Shown here: positions 1 to 11,140 of the stretch, piece by piece
Numbering within the stretch: the stretch's first letter is position 1
Layout: each line of letters starts with the position of its first letter
Source: Progne subis subis
Lineage: Eukaryota > Chordata > Aves > Passeriformes > Hirundinidae
Reading direction: 5' to 3'
Assembly (NCBI GenBank): GCA_022316685.1
Contig: JAKJHU010001526.1
Span: forward strand, 1 to 64,000
DNA length: 64,000 nucleotides
Translations under genes and position numbers: made by a program
Notes under the pieces: generated by a model
What the model saw: only the letters and a program-made list of their open reading frames with translations
The model's database searches: none
Told to the model about the DNA's origin: nothing

Positions 1-146
1 GCCCCACCTAGCCTGTCATTCCCGAAAGGGTTGAACAGAGCTAGAAAGCAAGGGGGACTCGAATTTCCCGCAAACTGCACACGCCTAAGTGATAAGCATC
101 CCCATACTCAATTGAGGGTTCTGTCTTCAGAATTTCACAAAAGATC

Positions 147-811
147 TCTTAGTGCAAAAAGGGGAAACTGTTTTTGTGTTTGTGTGTCTCTGGACTGTCT
201 GGGAAGGAAGGGACAACCTGAAGAAACTAAGCAGGGCCTCCCAGGCAGATTTTGTCTCTTCACCCACTCAGGGAAGCGAAGGGAGACACAGCCGAGCTGT
301 GTGTGTGCGTAACTAAGTGGTACCTCCCTGTTGTGGTTCTGATCCCTTCATAAAATTAATGAGACTTTAGTGTAAAAGACTAAGCTGTATTTTGAAACTG
401 TTTCTGGACTGTCTGGGAAGGAAGGGACAACCTGAAGAAACTAAGCAGGGCCTCCCAGGCAGATTTTGTCTCTTCACCCACTCAGGGAAGCGAAGGGAGA
501 CACAGCCGAGCTGTGTGTGTGTGTGTAACTAAGTGGTACCTCCCTGTTGTGGTTCTGATCCCTTCATAAAATTTCTAAGAACCTTAGTGCAAAAGGCTAA
601 GCTGCATTTTTAAACTGTTTTGTATGTGTGTGAATTTGGACTGTCTGGGAAGGAAGGGACAACCTGAAGAAACTAAGCAGGGCCTCCCAGGCAGATTTTG
701 TCTCTTCACCCACTCAGGGAAGAAGGGAGACACAGCCGAGCTGTGTATGTGTGTAACTAAGTATTTCCTCCCTGTTGTGGTTTTGATCCCTTCACAAAAT
801 GACTGAAAATC
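147..811 (+). repeat. Three tandem copies of a ~218-bp unit in the ERV-A leader
   Basis: The phrase TTAGTGCAAAA recurs at about 149, 367, 584 and, slightly changed, 812, giving spacings of 218, 217 and 228. Each copy carries TGGACTGTCTGGGAAGG, then a GACACAGCCGAGCTGTG stretch and a short GT run. The fourth start falls just inside the gag-like reading frame, so the duplicated unit includes the leader plus the first gag codons. Confidence 0.9.
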
Positions 812-1942
812 TTAGTACAAAAGACAAAGCTGCATTTTATGCATTACTTGCTAAACACAATGCCAAGCCTTCTCCGGGAGGAGAAGAGTGGGCACAAAGT
901 AATTGGTTTAATTTGGAAAATATTGTTGATAGAGTATGCTCTTTACAACATGAAACAAGATTTAAACTGGGCAAAAACAAAAGTATCCTGCTCAGTTTTG
1001 GGAGCCTGTCTTTCAGCAGCTGTAGAAAGTCGCTTTAAGCGAAGAAGTGAGGAAAAAGCTATAATAGACTCCCTTCAAAACCTAGTTGAAATTTTGCAAA
1101 AACAATTAAATGAAGAAAGGAATGAGATCTATGCACTGAGAGCTGCCCTTAGAGAGGAACGTGTTAAAAACTCCTATAATGTTGATTCCTCTATGGAAAC
1201 AGAGGAGAAGGAAACTCCTCACATTAAGCAAATTTATCCCCATAAGGAACTTGAAGCAGTCAAAAACTGCGGGAAATCTGCTGTCCTCACTTGAGACCCT
1301 TGGTTAAAACAGAATACAATTACATAAATGATGAAGATTTTGAACCACATATCACAACCAAACATATACCATACAGCACTACTGAATTGGCTAAGCTAAA
1401 AAAGGAATACAGCCGCCTCCCACAAGAATCAGAGACAGAGTATGTCTTCCGAGTGTCCCTCACTGGTGGAGATCAAATTAAATTAACTGAACACGAGGCT
1501 AATGGATACTGGGGACATGGAGTTTTCTTAACAACAGGTGATAAGCGTGACGCTTGGTCCCTAACACAGCGCGGCTTTTTGGGCCGGGGGAATAAATCCT
1601 CTGGAAAGGGGAGACCCCTTAGCCATAGCTCCTACCCCTGACCAACTCCTAGAAAGCGTTCAAAAAGCCGCCTGTCTGCAAATGATCCATGAAAAGAAAT
1701 TGATTCCTGGTTTTGAATCCCCGATGCAATTACCAGTGAAACCAGAACTCATGACCCCTTTAATTCGGGGGCTTCCAGAATCACTCAAACCTACAGCAAT
1801 CACTTTACAAAAGACCATAATGGCATTAGGTCCTGTGGAAAGGCTGGATAATCCTTGGAAACCCAAGCAACCAAACTGGATCTACCGATCCTGGGTTTGC
1901 TCCATATTCAATCCCCTCTCAGTTGCCAACTTCTCAATCTGA
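799..1942 (+). pseudogene. ERV-A gag remnant
   Basis: Gag would form the viral core. Here the frame opens at an ATG at 799, shifts near 990 into a second frame with a glutamate/lysine-rich likely coiled coil (about 1,060-1,180), stops near 1,294, continues in another frame to about 1,580, and shifts again to run to 1,942. The middle piece (1,291-1,580) has the charged, tyrosine-rich look of ERV-L gag and of host restriction factors descended from it. At least three frame changes rule out a working or domesticated protein. No zinc knuckle of the CCHC type is visible. The family call rests on overall resemblance. Confidence 0.7.
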
Positions 1943-2049
1943 TTCATCTGCCAGTGATCATAAAGTTTGGACTGGGAGTCAGCTTGCAGCAGGTCTCATT
2001 AATTACAGTGAAAAGTATGGACCTGTAAAAACCCCGGAGGACACTTTAT

Positions 2050-2905
2050 AGGCTTTCCCAAGGGTACAAACATTCCCTCACCCTAGCTCAGGATGCCCAA
2101 GAGTTGGAAAATATACCCAGAGTCACAATGTAGCTGTCTATCAATACATTGATGATATCCTTGTGGGAGGAGATGAAATAGAAGAAGTGGGAGATGTCCA
2201 ACAGAAAATAATCTCTCACTTAGAAAGCCTGAATTTACAGATTCCCTCTGAAAAAATCCAAAAACCTTCCCAGGAAGTGAAGTTTTTGGGAATTTGGTGG
2301 AAAGGAGGTATGACATGTATTCCACGGATATCCTAACCTCTTTAGATCAGATTAAAATGCCTGAATATAGAAAGATCTTCAGCAAGCTCTAGGACTATTA
2401 GTGTTCTGGAGAAAACACATTCCAGATTTCTCAATAATTGCCAGGCCCCTTTATGGTTTGCTGAGGAAAGAGGTGAAATGGGACTGGAACACTGCTCAGG
2501 AGGAAGCAATGCACTTGCTGATTTTTGAAGTAACAGCTCATCAAGCCCTGGGCCCTATTCACCCTACAGACCCTCTCCAGGTAGAATGGGGACTTGCCTC
2601 CTCAGGGCTATCTGTACACATATGGCAGCAGGTCCTGAGGGTCCGATGAGATCTGCTGGTTTTTATTCCCATAGTTTCCAAGATGCTGAAAAAAGATATA
2701 CTACCTGGGAAAAAGGATTGTTTGTGGTTAGCTTAGCTCTCATAGAAGTGGAGAAGGTTGCACAACAACAACCAATTGTCTTGCAAGGCCCTTTCAAAGT
2801 TATTAAAACAGTCACTACTGGGACCCCCCCACCTGACGGGGTGGCCCAGGGGGCCTCAGTAAGAAAGTGGTATGCTCAGATGAACATTACTGTAACATCT
2901 TCACA
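2050..2905 (+). pseudogene. ERV-A pol remnant: reverse transcriptase core end and RNase H-like part
   Basis: The catalytic YIDD box of reverse transcriptase lies at 2,145-2,156, followed by the thumb-side segment (to about 2,335). After a stop, a connection/RNase H-like segment runs in two further frames (2,401-2,649 and 2,586-2,905). The fingers and most of the palm upstream of YIDD are missing: the gag tail passes almost directly into the segment just before the box, so a deletion joins them near 2,050. Not functional. Confidence 0.8.
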
Positions 2906-3211
2906 ATAACTGAAGAAGCTGTGAAAGCTGTGAATGATAAATGGGCAGTAAATGGGTGCCACAAAGTCACTGCTTTTTGCCCTACACCTCCAAGCATAAT
3001 TCCCTCACCACAGGGACCTGATGATCCTAAGAATCCTGCACATTACCCTGGACAACCTGCTCTGGTGGACCTTCCTACTGTAGGGGCAGTACCCCTAGTG
3101 CTGAAAATCCCTCTGAATAATTATGCATGTATAGTCTTTGATGCCCTAGGGAAAGAGCATCAGATAAATTACACGCTGGACAATTCCATCATTCTAATTT
3201 CTGCCTCTTAG
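2868..3211 (+). pseudogene. ERV-A integrase C-terminal-like remnant
   Basis: A short open stretch overlaps the previous piece in another frame and ends at TAG 3,209-3,211. Its last third looks like the C-terminal domain of a retroviral integrase, placed where pol should end, just before the env-like signal peptide. The catalytic core (D,D-35-E) is absent. Proline-rich sequence in the middle leaves room for doubt. Confidence 0.4.
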
Positions 3212-3275
3212 TGGCAGATTTTTGTGTTTGCTTTTCACAGGAGAGCTCCGAGGGACATTAAAGACCATCTGAACC

Positions 3276-4680
3276 ATGATAAGACTAGTGATACTTTTCT
3301 GTATCCTAGCACAACCCCATGGCCAGAATTTTTCGGAATGGCCTTGGTCCCAAGCTTTTGTTCACTCTACCGGATCCATGGGAAATGTGGAAGATTTAAA
3401 CCTATCAACTCTTGTTATGCATGAAAATCAGATATACACTAGGCAGGAATGGGAAAACCAAAAAACCTGGCAGCTTCCAGGGATAGTGGGGGAAAAAATT
3501 AGTATAGGGTGCCGAATGATTAATGGAACCACCTATAGTAAGGCAATCTTAATCAGTGTTCAGACAAACCAAACATAAGCACCAAGAGGTCTGCACACAT
3601 CCAAGCATACAGGACTGTTGGAACAATTTCACACTACCACCAGTAGAAGTAGTTTGTCTCTGGGCCAAAAATACTGAAGGGCTTTCTTTCAAGTTTAAAA
3701 TAAATATCACAGCCCAATCTGCTACAGCTCATACCACCACCACTCCTACCCAACCACCGGTTATGCTTGGCCCTGGACATTAAGAGAAATAACCAATGTT
3801 ATTGGAACAGGATTGGGAATTCTAAATAGTATTGATTCAGAAGTATTAATGAATAAATTGGCTACCACAACTAGAGATTTGACTAAATTACAACAACCAC
3901 TACAGTCGTCCTTAATGGCTTTGGGAACACATCAGTGGTTGTTATCAAACATATTACCAAATTGGGAAAAGGTAAATGTAAAAGATCATAAATTGATAAT
4001 TGATGCACTCAATGCTACACAAAACAATGTTTCTTTGGCCCTCAGCTGTATCCAAGCTCAATTGTGGATCCGTTGCTGCCTCTATTATAAGAGAAGGTGA
4101 AGAAGGCACTTTCCCTACTGAAATTCGGAAAATAATTTGGGACAATGCCACTGACTTTGAAAGAGAATTCCAATCCTGGTGGAACTTAGTAAATTTTACT
4201 TACAACCCCATTACAAACACGGCTACAGCTTTTGTGTTAACCATACGTAATGCCTCAGTACATTTGATATTCCCTATCATTGCATTAGGATTGAATTATG
4301 ATGGAGCTATTCTCTATCCTTCCGAGCATAGGGAATGGGCCGTCAGATTGGTGAGAAATGGCAAACTGTTAACTTAGAATCCTGTATTGTCCGAGAACAA
4401 CAAGGGTTTATCTGTGAAAGTAATGCAATTATAGCCCAAGATATCTGTCTGGATACAGAGCAAAATATCTGTCATTTTGAAATTCATCCCAACGGGGCCC
4501 TGGAACAGTCCTTATATTATAGGCAATGGTGTGCATGCTTTAGAACTATTTGTGATATGGTATTTGTAGAAAACATGTAGTAGACACTAAAAATCATTCA
4601 AACTTCTGTGCTTGCAATTTTACTAAAATTACAGGATGTGATTTTTCTTATAAACTCCAGTTACTTCTCATTACCTTTTG
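3276..4680 (+). pseudogene. ERV-A env remnant
   Basis: It begins with a signal peptide-like hydrophobic stretch (from 3,276) and carries several Asn-X-Ser/Thr sites and spaced cysteines typical of a surface glycoprotein. It is spread over at least five frame segments (3,276-3,578; 3,556-3,783; 3,813-4,100; 4,000-4,377; 4,335-4,580), then fades in AT-rich sequence. I see no convincing fusion peptide or membrane anchor, so the transmembrane subunit is probably deleted. I cannot name its env family. It cannot make a glycoprotein. Confidence 0.6.
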
Positions 4681-4689
4681 CAATCGAAT

Positions 4690-4960
4690 TATACATTGAT
4701 CACAAACTATCACCTACTCCCATTGGAATGACTATTGACACAAGGATTATAAAATTTGAATGTATATTTTGAAATTATTTCCTTTTGTAATCTTGTGAAA
4801 ATTACTTTTGATTTTTGTGATTTGTTATGAAAAATTATTTTAATTAATACTGATTGTTTTATTGTTTTGATTAATGTGATTTGTTTGATAATCTGAATTA
4901 ATTATTGTTTCCTTTTCCTTTTCTACTTTTCCTTTTCCTTCTTTTCTCCCTCTCTACATG
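4690..4960 (+). other. AT-rich tail of ERV-A between env remnant and LTR
   Basis: Runs of T and A with a pyrimidine stretch of TTTTCC repeats at about 4,910-4,955. No open frame and no clear purine tract before the LTR. Confidence 0.5.
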
Positions 4961-5941
4961 CTACCTCTGTTTCTCGGGATATACTACCAACGTTGAGGAG
5001 TCCTGAAGACTTCGCAACACCACTACGGAACCCTGCTGAAGAAGATCTCTTGAAGACAATCGTGAGTCACGGGGTGATGTAAGAGTCTGTCTGAAGTTCC
5101 CCTCATTTGCCCCACGATCGTCATAAGGACCCCGAGGACCCCACTGCAGTTCTGGCCTGCTCGAGGTGGATGCTTGCCAATCGTCTGTAGGCGCATTTTC
5201 CTGTGTCACCACGCCACGGTACACGGCTTTGAGCAGTGTAATGGTAGTTCTGTACCTGAAGATTACACCTGCTTCACGGTCCCTGCTCACGACAATAGCC
5301 TATGAATTTCCCCACCTCTTGGCCAAGGGAACTTTCTGGGGTAACTTTGGTGGTCCCCCACGGAAAATCCTTCATCTGCTTGCAACCACCGTGACAGACA
5401 GAGATCAAAACCCCCTTGCAAGGACTGAGATTGAGACCCCTATATGAAGCCCCTCTCAAGGACTGAGACATCAGACCCCGACAACCCCAATACTGGGGGT
5501 GGGGCTGACTTAACCAAAGCGAGATGTTTGCCTGGAGGCGTGATCGTTGGACCAAGAAGACAATGGCTCTCACTTACTGCTAAGAACATGGATACCTGTT
5601 CCCCCTCGGGCTTCAATTTTACCTGTTCCCCCTGATGAGGACTATAATAAAAACCCCTGAGTTAACCAGAGATTTGGAGAGCGCCTCTCCCGACGTGACA
5701 GGCGGACCCATCGACCGGACCACGAGGACTCCATCTCCACGTTTGGTAGCTATATCCCCCCTTTCCTCTCTCTCTCTCTCCTCTCTCTCTCTCACTCTTA
5801 ATCCCTCTATCGCATTTGCTATGGTCAATCAATAAAAGGTGCATTTGTTTTAATGCTGAAATCCCCTCTGTGTTGTGTTTTGCACTCTGAGATCAGAAAA
5901 CGAACCATCACGACCCCCGCTTGTATGAGCGGATCGTGACA
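4960..5941 (+). mobile_element. ERV-A 3' LTR (5' edge approximate)
   Basis: The end is set by the switch from ...ATCGTGACA to X-block sequence CAGGTCACCTGCATAAGC at 5,942. A TATA-like ACTATAATAAAAACC lies near 5,640 and a polyadenylation signal AATAAA at 5,831, about 190 bp apart, as expected for promoter and R region. A CT microsatellite sits at 5,765-5,800. The 5' edge is uncertain because no second LTR is present for comparison. Confidence 0.6.
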
Positions 5942-6010
5942 CAGGTCACCTGCATAAGCAAATAAAGAATCCAGCAGGAATGATTTGTCTCTGCTCCCAT
6001 CTGTCCCTAC
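5942..6010 (-). repeat. X-block end fragment
   Basis: CACCTGCATAAGC followed by AATAAAGAATCCAGCAGG matches 37,890-37,955 and, in reverse, 8,415-8,475. This is the host-side flank of ERV-A. Confidence 0.75.
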
Positions 6011-6014
6011 TTTG

Positions 6015-6105
6015 ACTTCCCGGGCAGCTGTGTGACATCATACAGCAGTCTGTGACATCCCAGATAGGTTGTGTGAGGTCACTGTGTTTGTCACTCTGCC
6101 TGGCC
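6015..6105. repeat. Short TGTGACATCA minisatellite stretch
   Basis: About three loose copies of a ~27-bp unit with TGTGACATC. Related arrays lie at 28,430-28,600 and 62,540-62,745. Confidence 0.6.
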
Positions 6106-6600
6106 CCCACTCACATTTCCCCCCAGAGAACTCTCCCCTGCTCCTCGTGCTCAGCAGGGTCCCCTGTCCCCCTGGGTCCCCCCTGCCCCCAGCACTGCAG
6201 CCTCCCCAAAAGATGTTCCACAAATCAACCCCAGAGCCTGACACAGGGACAAGGGGCTGGGCTGTGTGACCAGACATCAAGGACGTGCATTATCCAGGTC
6301 ACTGTGACCTGGCTTGGGTTCCCCAGGGCAGGAAAGATGTCTGGCAGCTGAAGCAGGGTTAGGGAAGGGCCCCAAGGTGGGGCTGGAGCCCTTTGGCTGT
6401 GAGCAGAGGCTGAGGGAGCTGGGCTTGTCCAGCCAGAGCAGGGAAGGCTGAGGGGCTCCTCATGCCAGCCTGGCAGTGCCACCGAGGAGGTGATGGAGAA
6501 CACAGAGCCAGGCTCTTCACCAGGGGCCTGGTGGGAAACAAAAGACAATGGGTGGAAGGGGAAAGAGGGGAGCTTCAGCCAGGACAGGAAGAGATAAAAT
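6105..6600 (+). repeat. T block: repeated segment with CR1-3'-end-like sequence
   Basis: Contains GGCTGAGGGAGCTGGGCTTG and the following GCAGGGAAGGCTGAGGGGCTC, which look like the 3' untranslated part of CR1 LINEs. It recurs at 27,950-28,430 (reverse), 54,270-54,620 and 62,745-63,200. Open frames in it are incidental. Confidence 0.65.
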
Positions 6601-6965
6601 GAGGCAGGCTGGTTTCAATATTTCCTCAGCAACAAAAGCAGCCTGACACCCTTCTCCATCCACCAGAGAGCTTTGCAAATCAGGAATTGTTCAGACTGTT
6701 TTATCCCCACTTCACACAGAACATACTGATGAAAAAATTGAACTGTGTTTCTATCTATCACAGAATCATCTTTGTCTAAAATTGGTTTTGTACAGAAATC
6801 CCTTGTGAAAGGTGGATATGTCTGATGTTGCTGGGATATCTCACATTGCTGAGGAAAGAGTTTTAGTGTTCCTTTAAATTCTATTATATCTACATTTTTT
6901 ATGTTGTCAATGAAGAGACATTTTCTGTGCCTCAGAGTCCCACCAGTTCCTGACCCCCAAAGAAC
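6600..6965. other. Unassigned repeated segment
   Basis: No coding signal seen. The first ~300 bp resemble 54,680-54,990 (shared phrases such as CAGGCTGGTTTCA and AAAAGCAGCCTGA). Confidence 0.5.
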
Positions 6966-6989
6966 ACAAACCTGAGTTGTGGCTCCCAC

Positions 6990-7365
6990 TTGCACCTCCC
7001 TCCATACCCAGAGCAGAGCTCCCTTGTCCCAGAAAGTCCCTGGCAATGCAGGGATGAAGGCAACAGGACAGGTGTGGGGATCAGGCAGGGCACAGCCAGG
7101 GATTTGGGGTGGTTGTGAGCCCAGGGCAGGAGCCGGCCCTTGGCCTTGGTGAACCTCATCCAATTGTCCTGGGCCCATGGCTCCAGCCTGTCCAGATCCC
7201 TCTGCAGAGCTTCCTGCCCTCCAGCACAGCCACACTCCCACCCAGCCTGGGCTCACTGGGAACTGACTGAGGGTGCCCTCGATGTCCTCATCCAGATCAT
7301 CCATCAAGAGATTTAACTGACCTGGTCCCAGTCCTGAGCCCTGGGGACACCCCTGGATGTGACTC
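6990..7365 (-). mobile_element. CR1 LINE fragment (reverse transcriptase part)
   Basis: The minus strand reads MMDDLDEDIEGTLSQF and the neighbouring GGVPQGSGLGP-like stretch, corresponding to the CR1 reverse transcriptase region between the PQGS motif and the FADD box. It then departs from a functional frame. The same fragment recurs at 14,600-14,965, 38,990-39,345 and 48,190-48,540; in those three it abuts minisatellite, whereas here the left neighbour is different, marking a rearrangement near 7,020. Confidence 0.75.
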
Positions 7366-7369
7366 CATT

Positions 7370-8690
7370 CCTCAGCTGCTCTGAGTCCCAGGGGTTGGAG
7401 GAGGGAAATGGTGGGGTGGGGGTAGGGACAAAGTGTGATTGATTGTCAGCCATGAAGGGTCTGGATTTTCAGATCTATTCAGACTGCACTAGGAGGTGCT
7501 GGGGATCAATATCAACTTTGGATTACTGATATCAAACTATAAAAAGGAAAAGAACCCTAAAGAGGACAAGACAACTATTTCTTCATTGTTTTTAATAAAG
7601 TAAATTCCTTTGAATACACTTCTGAAAACTGCAGAAGCTTCTAATTAATCACGGAAGAATTGAAGACTTGAGTCATTCCCAGGGGCTTGTCAAGTTTTGG
7701 TGTTTTGAACAAATGTTAATGAGCCTTTGTCAATGAATTTCTCAACTGAAGACTTCAGGAACAGGCCTTTGGAAAAGTAAAATTCTTACAACCACCAGGT
7801 TGATGATGAGCTATCCTCATCATGTCAGGAATGACCAGAAATGGGCACAGCTTTCTGGCTGCCCCAGCTTTGGGATGGGCCCTGGGCCTGGAGCAGGAAC
7901 AGCTCCTGAGGGCCACAAGGCCGGGGCTGTTGTGCTGGCCTGGGCAGATGGGATGGCAGCAGGGGCTGCAGAGCTCTCAGGATGTCCTGGAGAGGAGAGC
8001 AGGGCACACAGGGAGCCTCCTTTTCCCTTGGCCAGGCACCTTCCCCCATGGCTGGGGCTGAGCCCTCTCTGAGCTGCAGCTGCTGCTGTGCCCTTGCGAG
8101 GGGCTGAGGCCGTGGGGCCCCTGCCCAGAGCAGCCTGCCCTGAGCAGAGCTGTGGGGCCAGAGCCGGCTGGGCTGTGCTGGGGAGAGGCCCTTGGTGCTG
8201 CCGAGAGCTCAGGGCAGCTGGCAGAGCTTGGAGGGAGCTGGGCTGGGCTGAGAGAGCCTGGCACAGAAACCATCAGTGTCCATCTCAGCCTGTGTGAGCG
8301 TGCAGGGGCCAAGAAAAGCACCCCAGGGTCCACGAGTTCTCTGTGTGGGAGCTGAGCTTGTGACCCCTGGAGCCCTCCCAAGTGCTGGGGCTGCACCTCC
8401 AGCTCCAGAGGAGAAGGGACAGATGGGAGCAGGGACAAATCATTCCTACTGGGTTCTTGATTTGCTTATGCAGGTGACCAGGTTCTGTATGTAGTGTTGT
8501 TTTGTATCAGATAACACTGACAGAGTATAATAAAAATATTTTTTAGCTGAAAATAATATTTGATATAGAATAGACAATGAAAAAAAAAGGCACATATGAT
8601 CAGAAGAGCATCTGAGTTTCTCAGAGGATGAGAGACTCATTGATGTTCCAGTAGTCAAACCTGTTCAAATCCTTTCTTCAGGGCTTCTTG
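7370..8690 (-). repeat. X block, copy 1 (minus)
   Basis: An AT-rich half (7,430-7,800, with the phrase GATATCAA around 7,530) joined to a GC-rich half (7,800-8,440) and an AT-rich tail with AATATTTTTTAGCTGAAAA (8,530). Four other copies lie at 14,935-16,035, 37,740-38,960, 46,905-48,190 and 55,000-56,345. The GC-rich half keeps a ~150-codon open frame (7,977-8,438, minus) in all five copies, but other frames are open too and no protein family is recognisable. Confidence 0.8.
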
Positions 8691-9955
8691 AGATGAGAGG
8701 TGACTACCAGAGGCCAAGGCCAGCCAGAGTTCTCTGTCCTGGCAGCTGTTTTTTCTGGGACAACCCTTTCATAGAGGGAATTTTTCAGGGGGAGTGTCAA
8801 GTTTTGCTACAGGCACCAGGGAAGACAGATTATTCCTTTCCATAGGAAGGAAAGCACTAAGCCCACCATGATGAGAGGCAGCCCTCAGCATTCCAAGATC
8901 AGCTGGACCTGTCAGGTGGCCCCTGGGAGCCCAAAGCAGCAAGATAAGTTCCATCACCCCTTGCTTCCATGAGGCCCAGCAGGGTCACAATGGCCCTTTG
9001 GTTCTGTGGGGCCCTGCAGTGTCACCATGGTCTCCATGATTCCATGGGGCCTTGAAATGCCATAATGGGGTCTCCATGGATCCACGGTGCCCTGCAGGAT
9101 CACAATGGCCCTTTGGTCCCACCAGGCCCTGTAATGCAACAATGGCCTCGTGGTTCCACAAAGCCCTGCTGCTTCACACTGGCCCCTTGGGACCATGCAG
9201 CCCAACAGTGCCACACTGATCCCCGTGTTTCCATGAATTCCCACAGTATAACAACGGTCCCTTGGATCCAGGAGGGCCTGAAGTGTCACCATAGTCTCCA
9301 GGAAAGAAAGCACGGAGCCCCAGTGTTTCAGGGGCTGATAAATGGCAGCCAGGAGAGGCCAAGGCAAACCAGAGCTCTGTGTCCCAGCAGCTTTCATCTG
9401 GGAGCAATGTAATAAATACCTTGGATCTATATCTCATATATGGAATTTTGGGGCAGAATCCCAATTTCAGCCATGAACACCTGCATTAGCAGGCCAGTTC
9501 TTTCCCATAGGAAGGAAAACACGATCCCCTGTATTTCAAGGGCAGATTAGAGGCGACCACCAGAGGCCAAGGCAAGCCAGGCCTATGGGTCGTGGCAGCT
9601 TTTGTCTGGGAAAAACCCTTGCTTACAGTGAATTTTGGAGAAGTACCAATTTTGGCCATGGGTGCCTGGGCAGGAGGGATGGTTCTTTTCCATAGAAAAG
9701 AAAACCTAGAGCCCCAGTGTTTCAGGGGTGCAGGAGAAGGGACCCCCAACATGCTAGGGTCGGTTGAGTCAGTCAGGCCAAGCTATCCAGACCTGTTCCC
9801 TGTTCCTTTGGATCCACAGGGCCCCACAGTGTCACAATGGTGGTGTCATATTGGATCCTTGGTTCCATCAGGCCCCACTGTGTGACACTGGCCCCGTGTT
9901 TCCATAGGGTCCCACAGTGTCACAATGGTCTCCATTATTCCGTATAGTCCTGCAG
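8690..9955. repeat. 188-bp repeats interleaved with 37-bp minisatellite
   Basis: 188-bp-type repeat at 8,690-8,950 and 9,290-9,785 (marked by GAGGCCAAGGCCAGCCAG, then a GGAAGGAAAGCA phrase). Minisatellite monomers at 8,960-9,290 and 9,785-9,955 (GTGTCACAATGGTC, TCCATGGGGCC). Mirrors 45,765-46,905. Confidence 0.8.
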
Positions 9956-10400
9956 GGACAGAGGCGCAGGGCATGGACACCGTAGGACAGCCTGGGCTGG
10001 AGAGGGCACAGCGATGGGCAGCAGCTGCAAGGCCCTGACACAGCCAACTCCTGCAGCACTTGGGCCATGGCTGCTGGCCCTGGGCCTGAGCCATGAGCAG
10101 GAGACAAGTGACCCTGGCAGGCCTGGGGCCTCATTGCCTCCTTGTCCCTGCTCAGCAGCCTGGCAGGGGCCGCCCCATGGTGCTGCCCTTGGCATTGCAC
10201 ATCCCCACATCCCAGTGTCCTGGGAAGAGCCCTGAGCACTGAGGAGGGACAGCATCTGCCTTGGCAGGGGCTGGGGCTCAGGCCTTGGCCTTTGCATTCC
10301 TGAAACACATCCGGGTTTGCTGAGCATCAGAGACACCTTTGCCTTGTTTGTCCCCACCTGTCATCACTGCCTGCAGTGTTCTGCTCTACCTGGAATCTGT
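9955..10400 (-). repeat. R block, copy 1 (minus)
   Basis: GC-rich segment also present at 34,150-34,720, 43,500-44,065, 52,740-53,290 (plus) and 56,365-56,720 (minus). On its sense strand two overlapping frames of 130-170 codons stay open in most copies. No family recognised; cysteine- and proline-rich low-complexity content suggests incidental openness. In two places (34.1 and 56.7 kb) it lies in the upstream flank of the OR sequences. Confidence 0.75.
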
Positions 10401-11140
10401 GGACACTTTCTCAGTTGGGTTGCTCAGTGGGACCTATTAAAACTTTAAGAAACTTCAGTGTCTCAATCCCACTTTGAATTCTTGAAAAGTTTTTGAAGAC
10501 ACTCTTAGGAACTGAGTTGAATGTAAACAACACCGAATCCACGGGAGGGGCATTAAAGTCTTTGTGCTATGTCTGTGCTGCTGTGCTGGGCGAGGTTCCT
10601 GGCACAGAGGCAGCTGTAGCAACCAAGAAAAGTTTCAAAAAGACATTCCTCCTGAGGAGAAAGCCCCCTTCAGATGGGACAACTGTGTTACTTGAAATGT
10701 AGATGCAGAGTGAATGTTTTCAGTGGCATAACAACCTTCTCTGTTCCATTTCTCACTAATTGTTAACCCTCTCTTCTTTGTTTGCTTTGATCTTAACAGT
10801 ATAGAACATCAGTATAACAGAACATGAAATACTAGCTTTTGCACTTATGCCTATTGATATCTATGCCTATGGAACTTATGCCTATGGACTATTAACTTTT
10901 GAATAGAATATGTGTTTCACCAGCAAATAAACACATTGCACTGAATGATAGAACTAATCTGTCTCTAGTTCCACTGTTGCTTTAGTAAATTCTCTTGTTC
11001 CTTTTTCACTTTTTGGTCTTTTGTCTTCTGCAATTTCAGTTCTTCCGCTGGATGAAGCAACATCTCTGCTTGCTCTTTCTCTCCCTCTTGTCTTTATCTT
11101 TTTAACGCTCTACTTTGTGTAGTTTTAAACTCGTTTTCAT
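10400..11140 (-). other. OR-upstream-like flank followed by AT-rich sequence
   Basis: 10,440-10,640 matches the OR upstream flanks at 33,900-34,090 and 56,760-56,990 (GTAAACAACACC, CTGGCACAGAGGCAGCT). 10,690-11,140 matches 42,830-43,260 and 52,050-52,480 in reverse. No gene seen. Confidence 0.6.

Larger units (their letters stand above)
1..5941 (+). mobile_element. ERV-A: degraded class III-like endogenous retrovirus
   Basis: The order is leader repeats, gag-like, reverse transcriptase/RNase H-like, integrase-end-like, env-like remnants and one 3' LTR, all on the plus strand. The 5' LTR is not in the window. Every gene is broken by frameshifts and stops, and the protease and the first part of pol are missing. 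The gag-like segment resembles ERV-L-type gag, hence the tentative class III label; the env remnant is of a type I cannot place in a named family. After the LTR the sequence resumes inside an X-block end (compare 8,470 in reverse), so the element was inserted into the repeat unit. It is an old, non-functional copy. Confidence 0.85.

Noticed and set aside
1291..1641. ERV-A gag piece as a domesticated restriction-factor-like gene.
   Set aside because: It is only 116 codons, with frameshifts on both sides, and sits in its normal place between leader and pol remnants.
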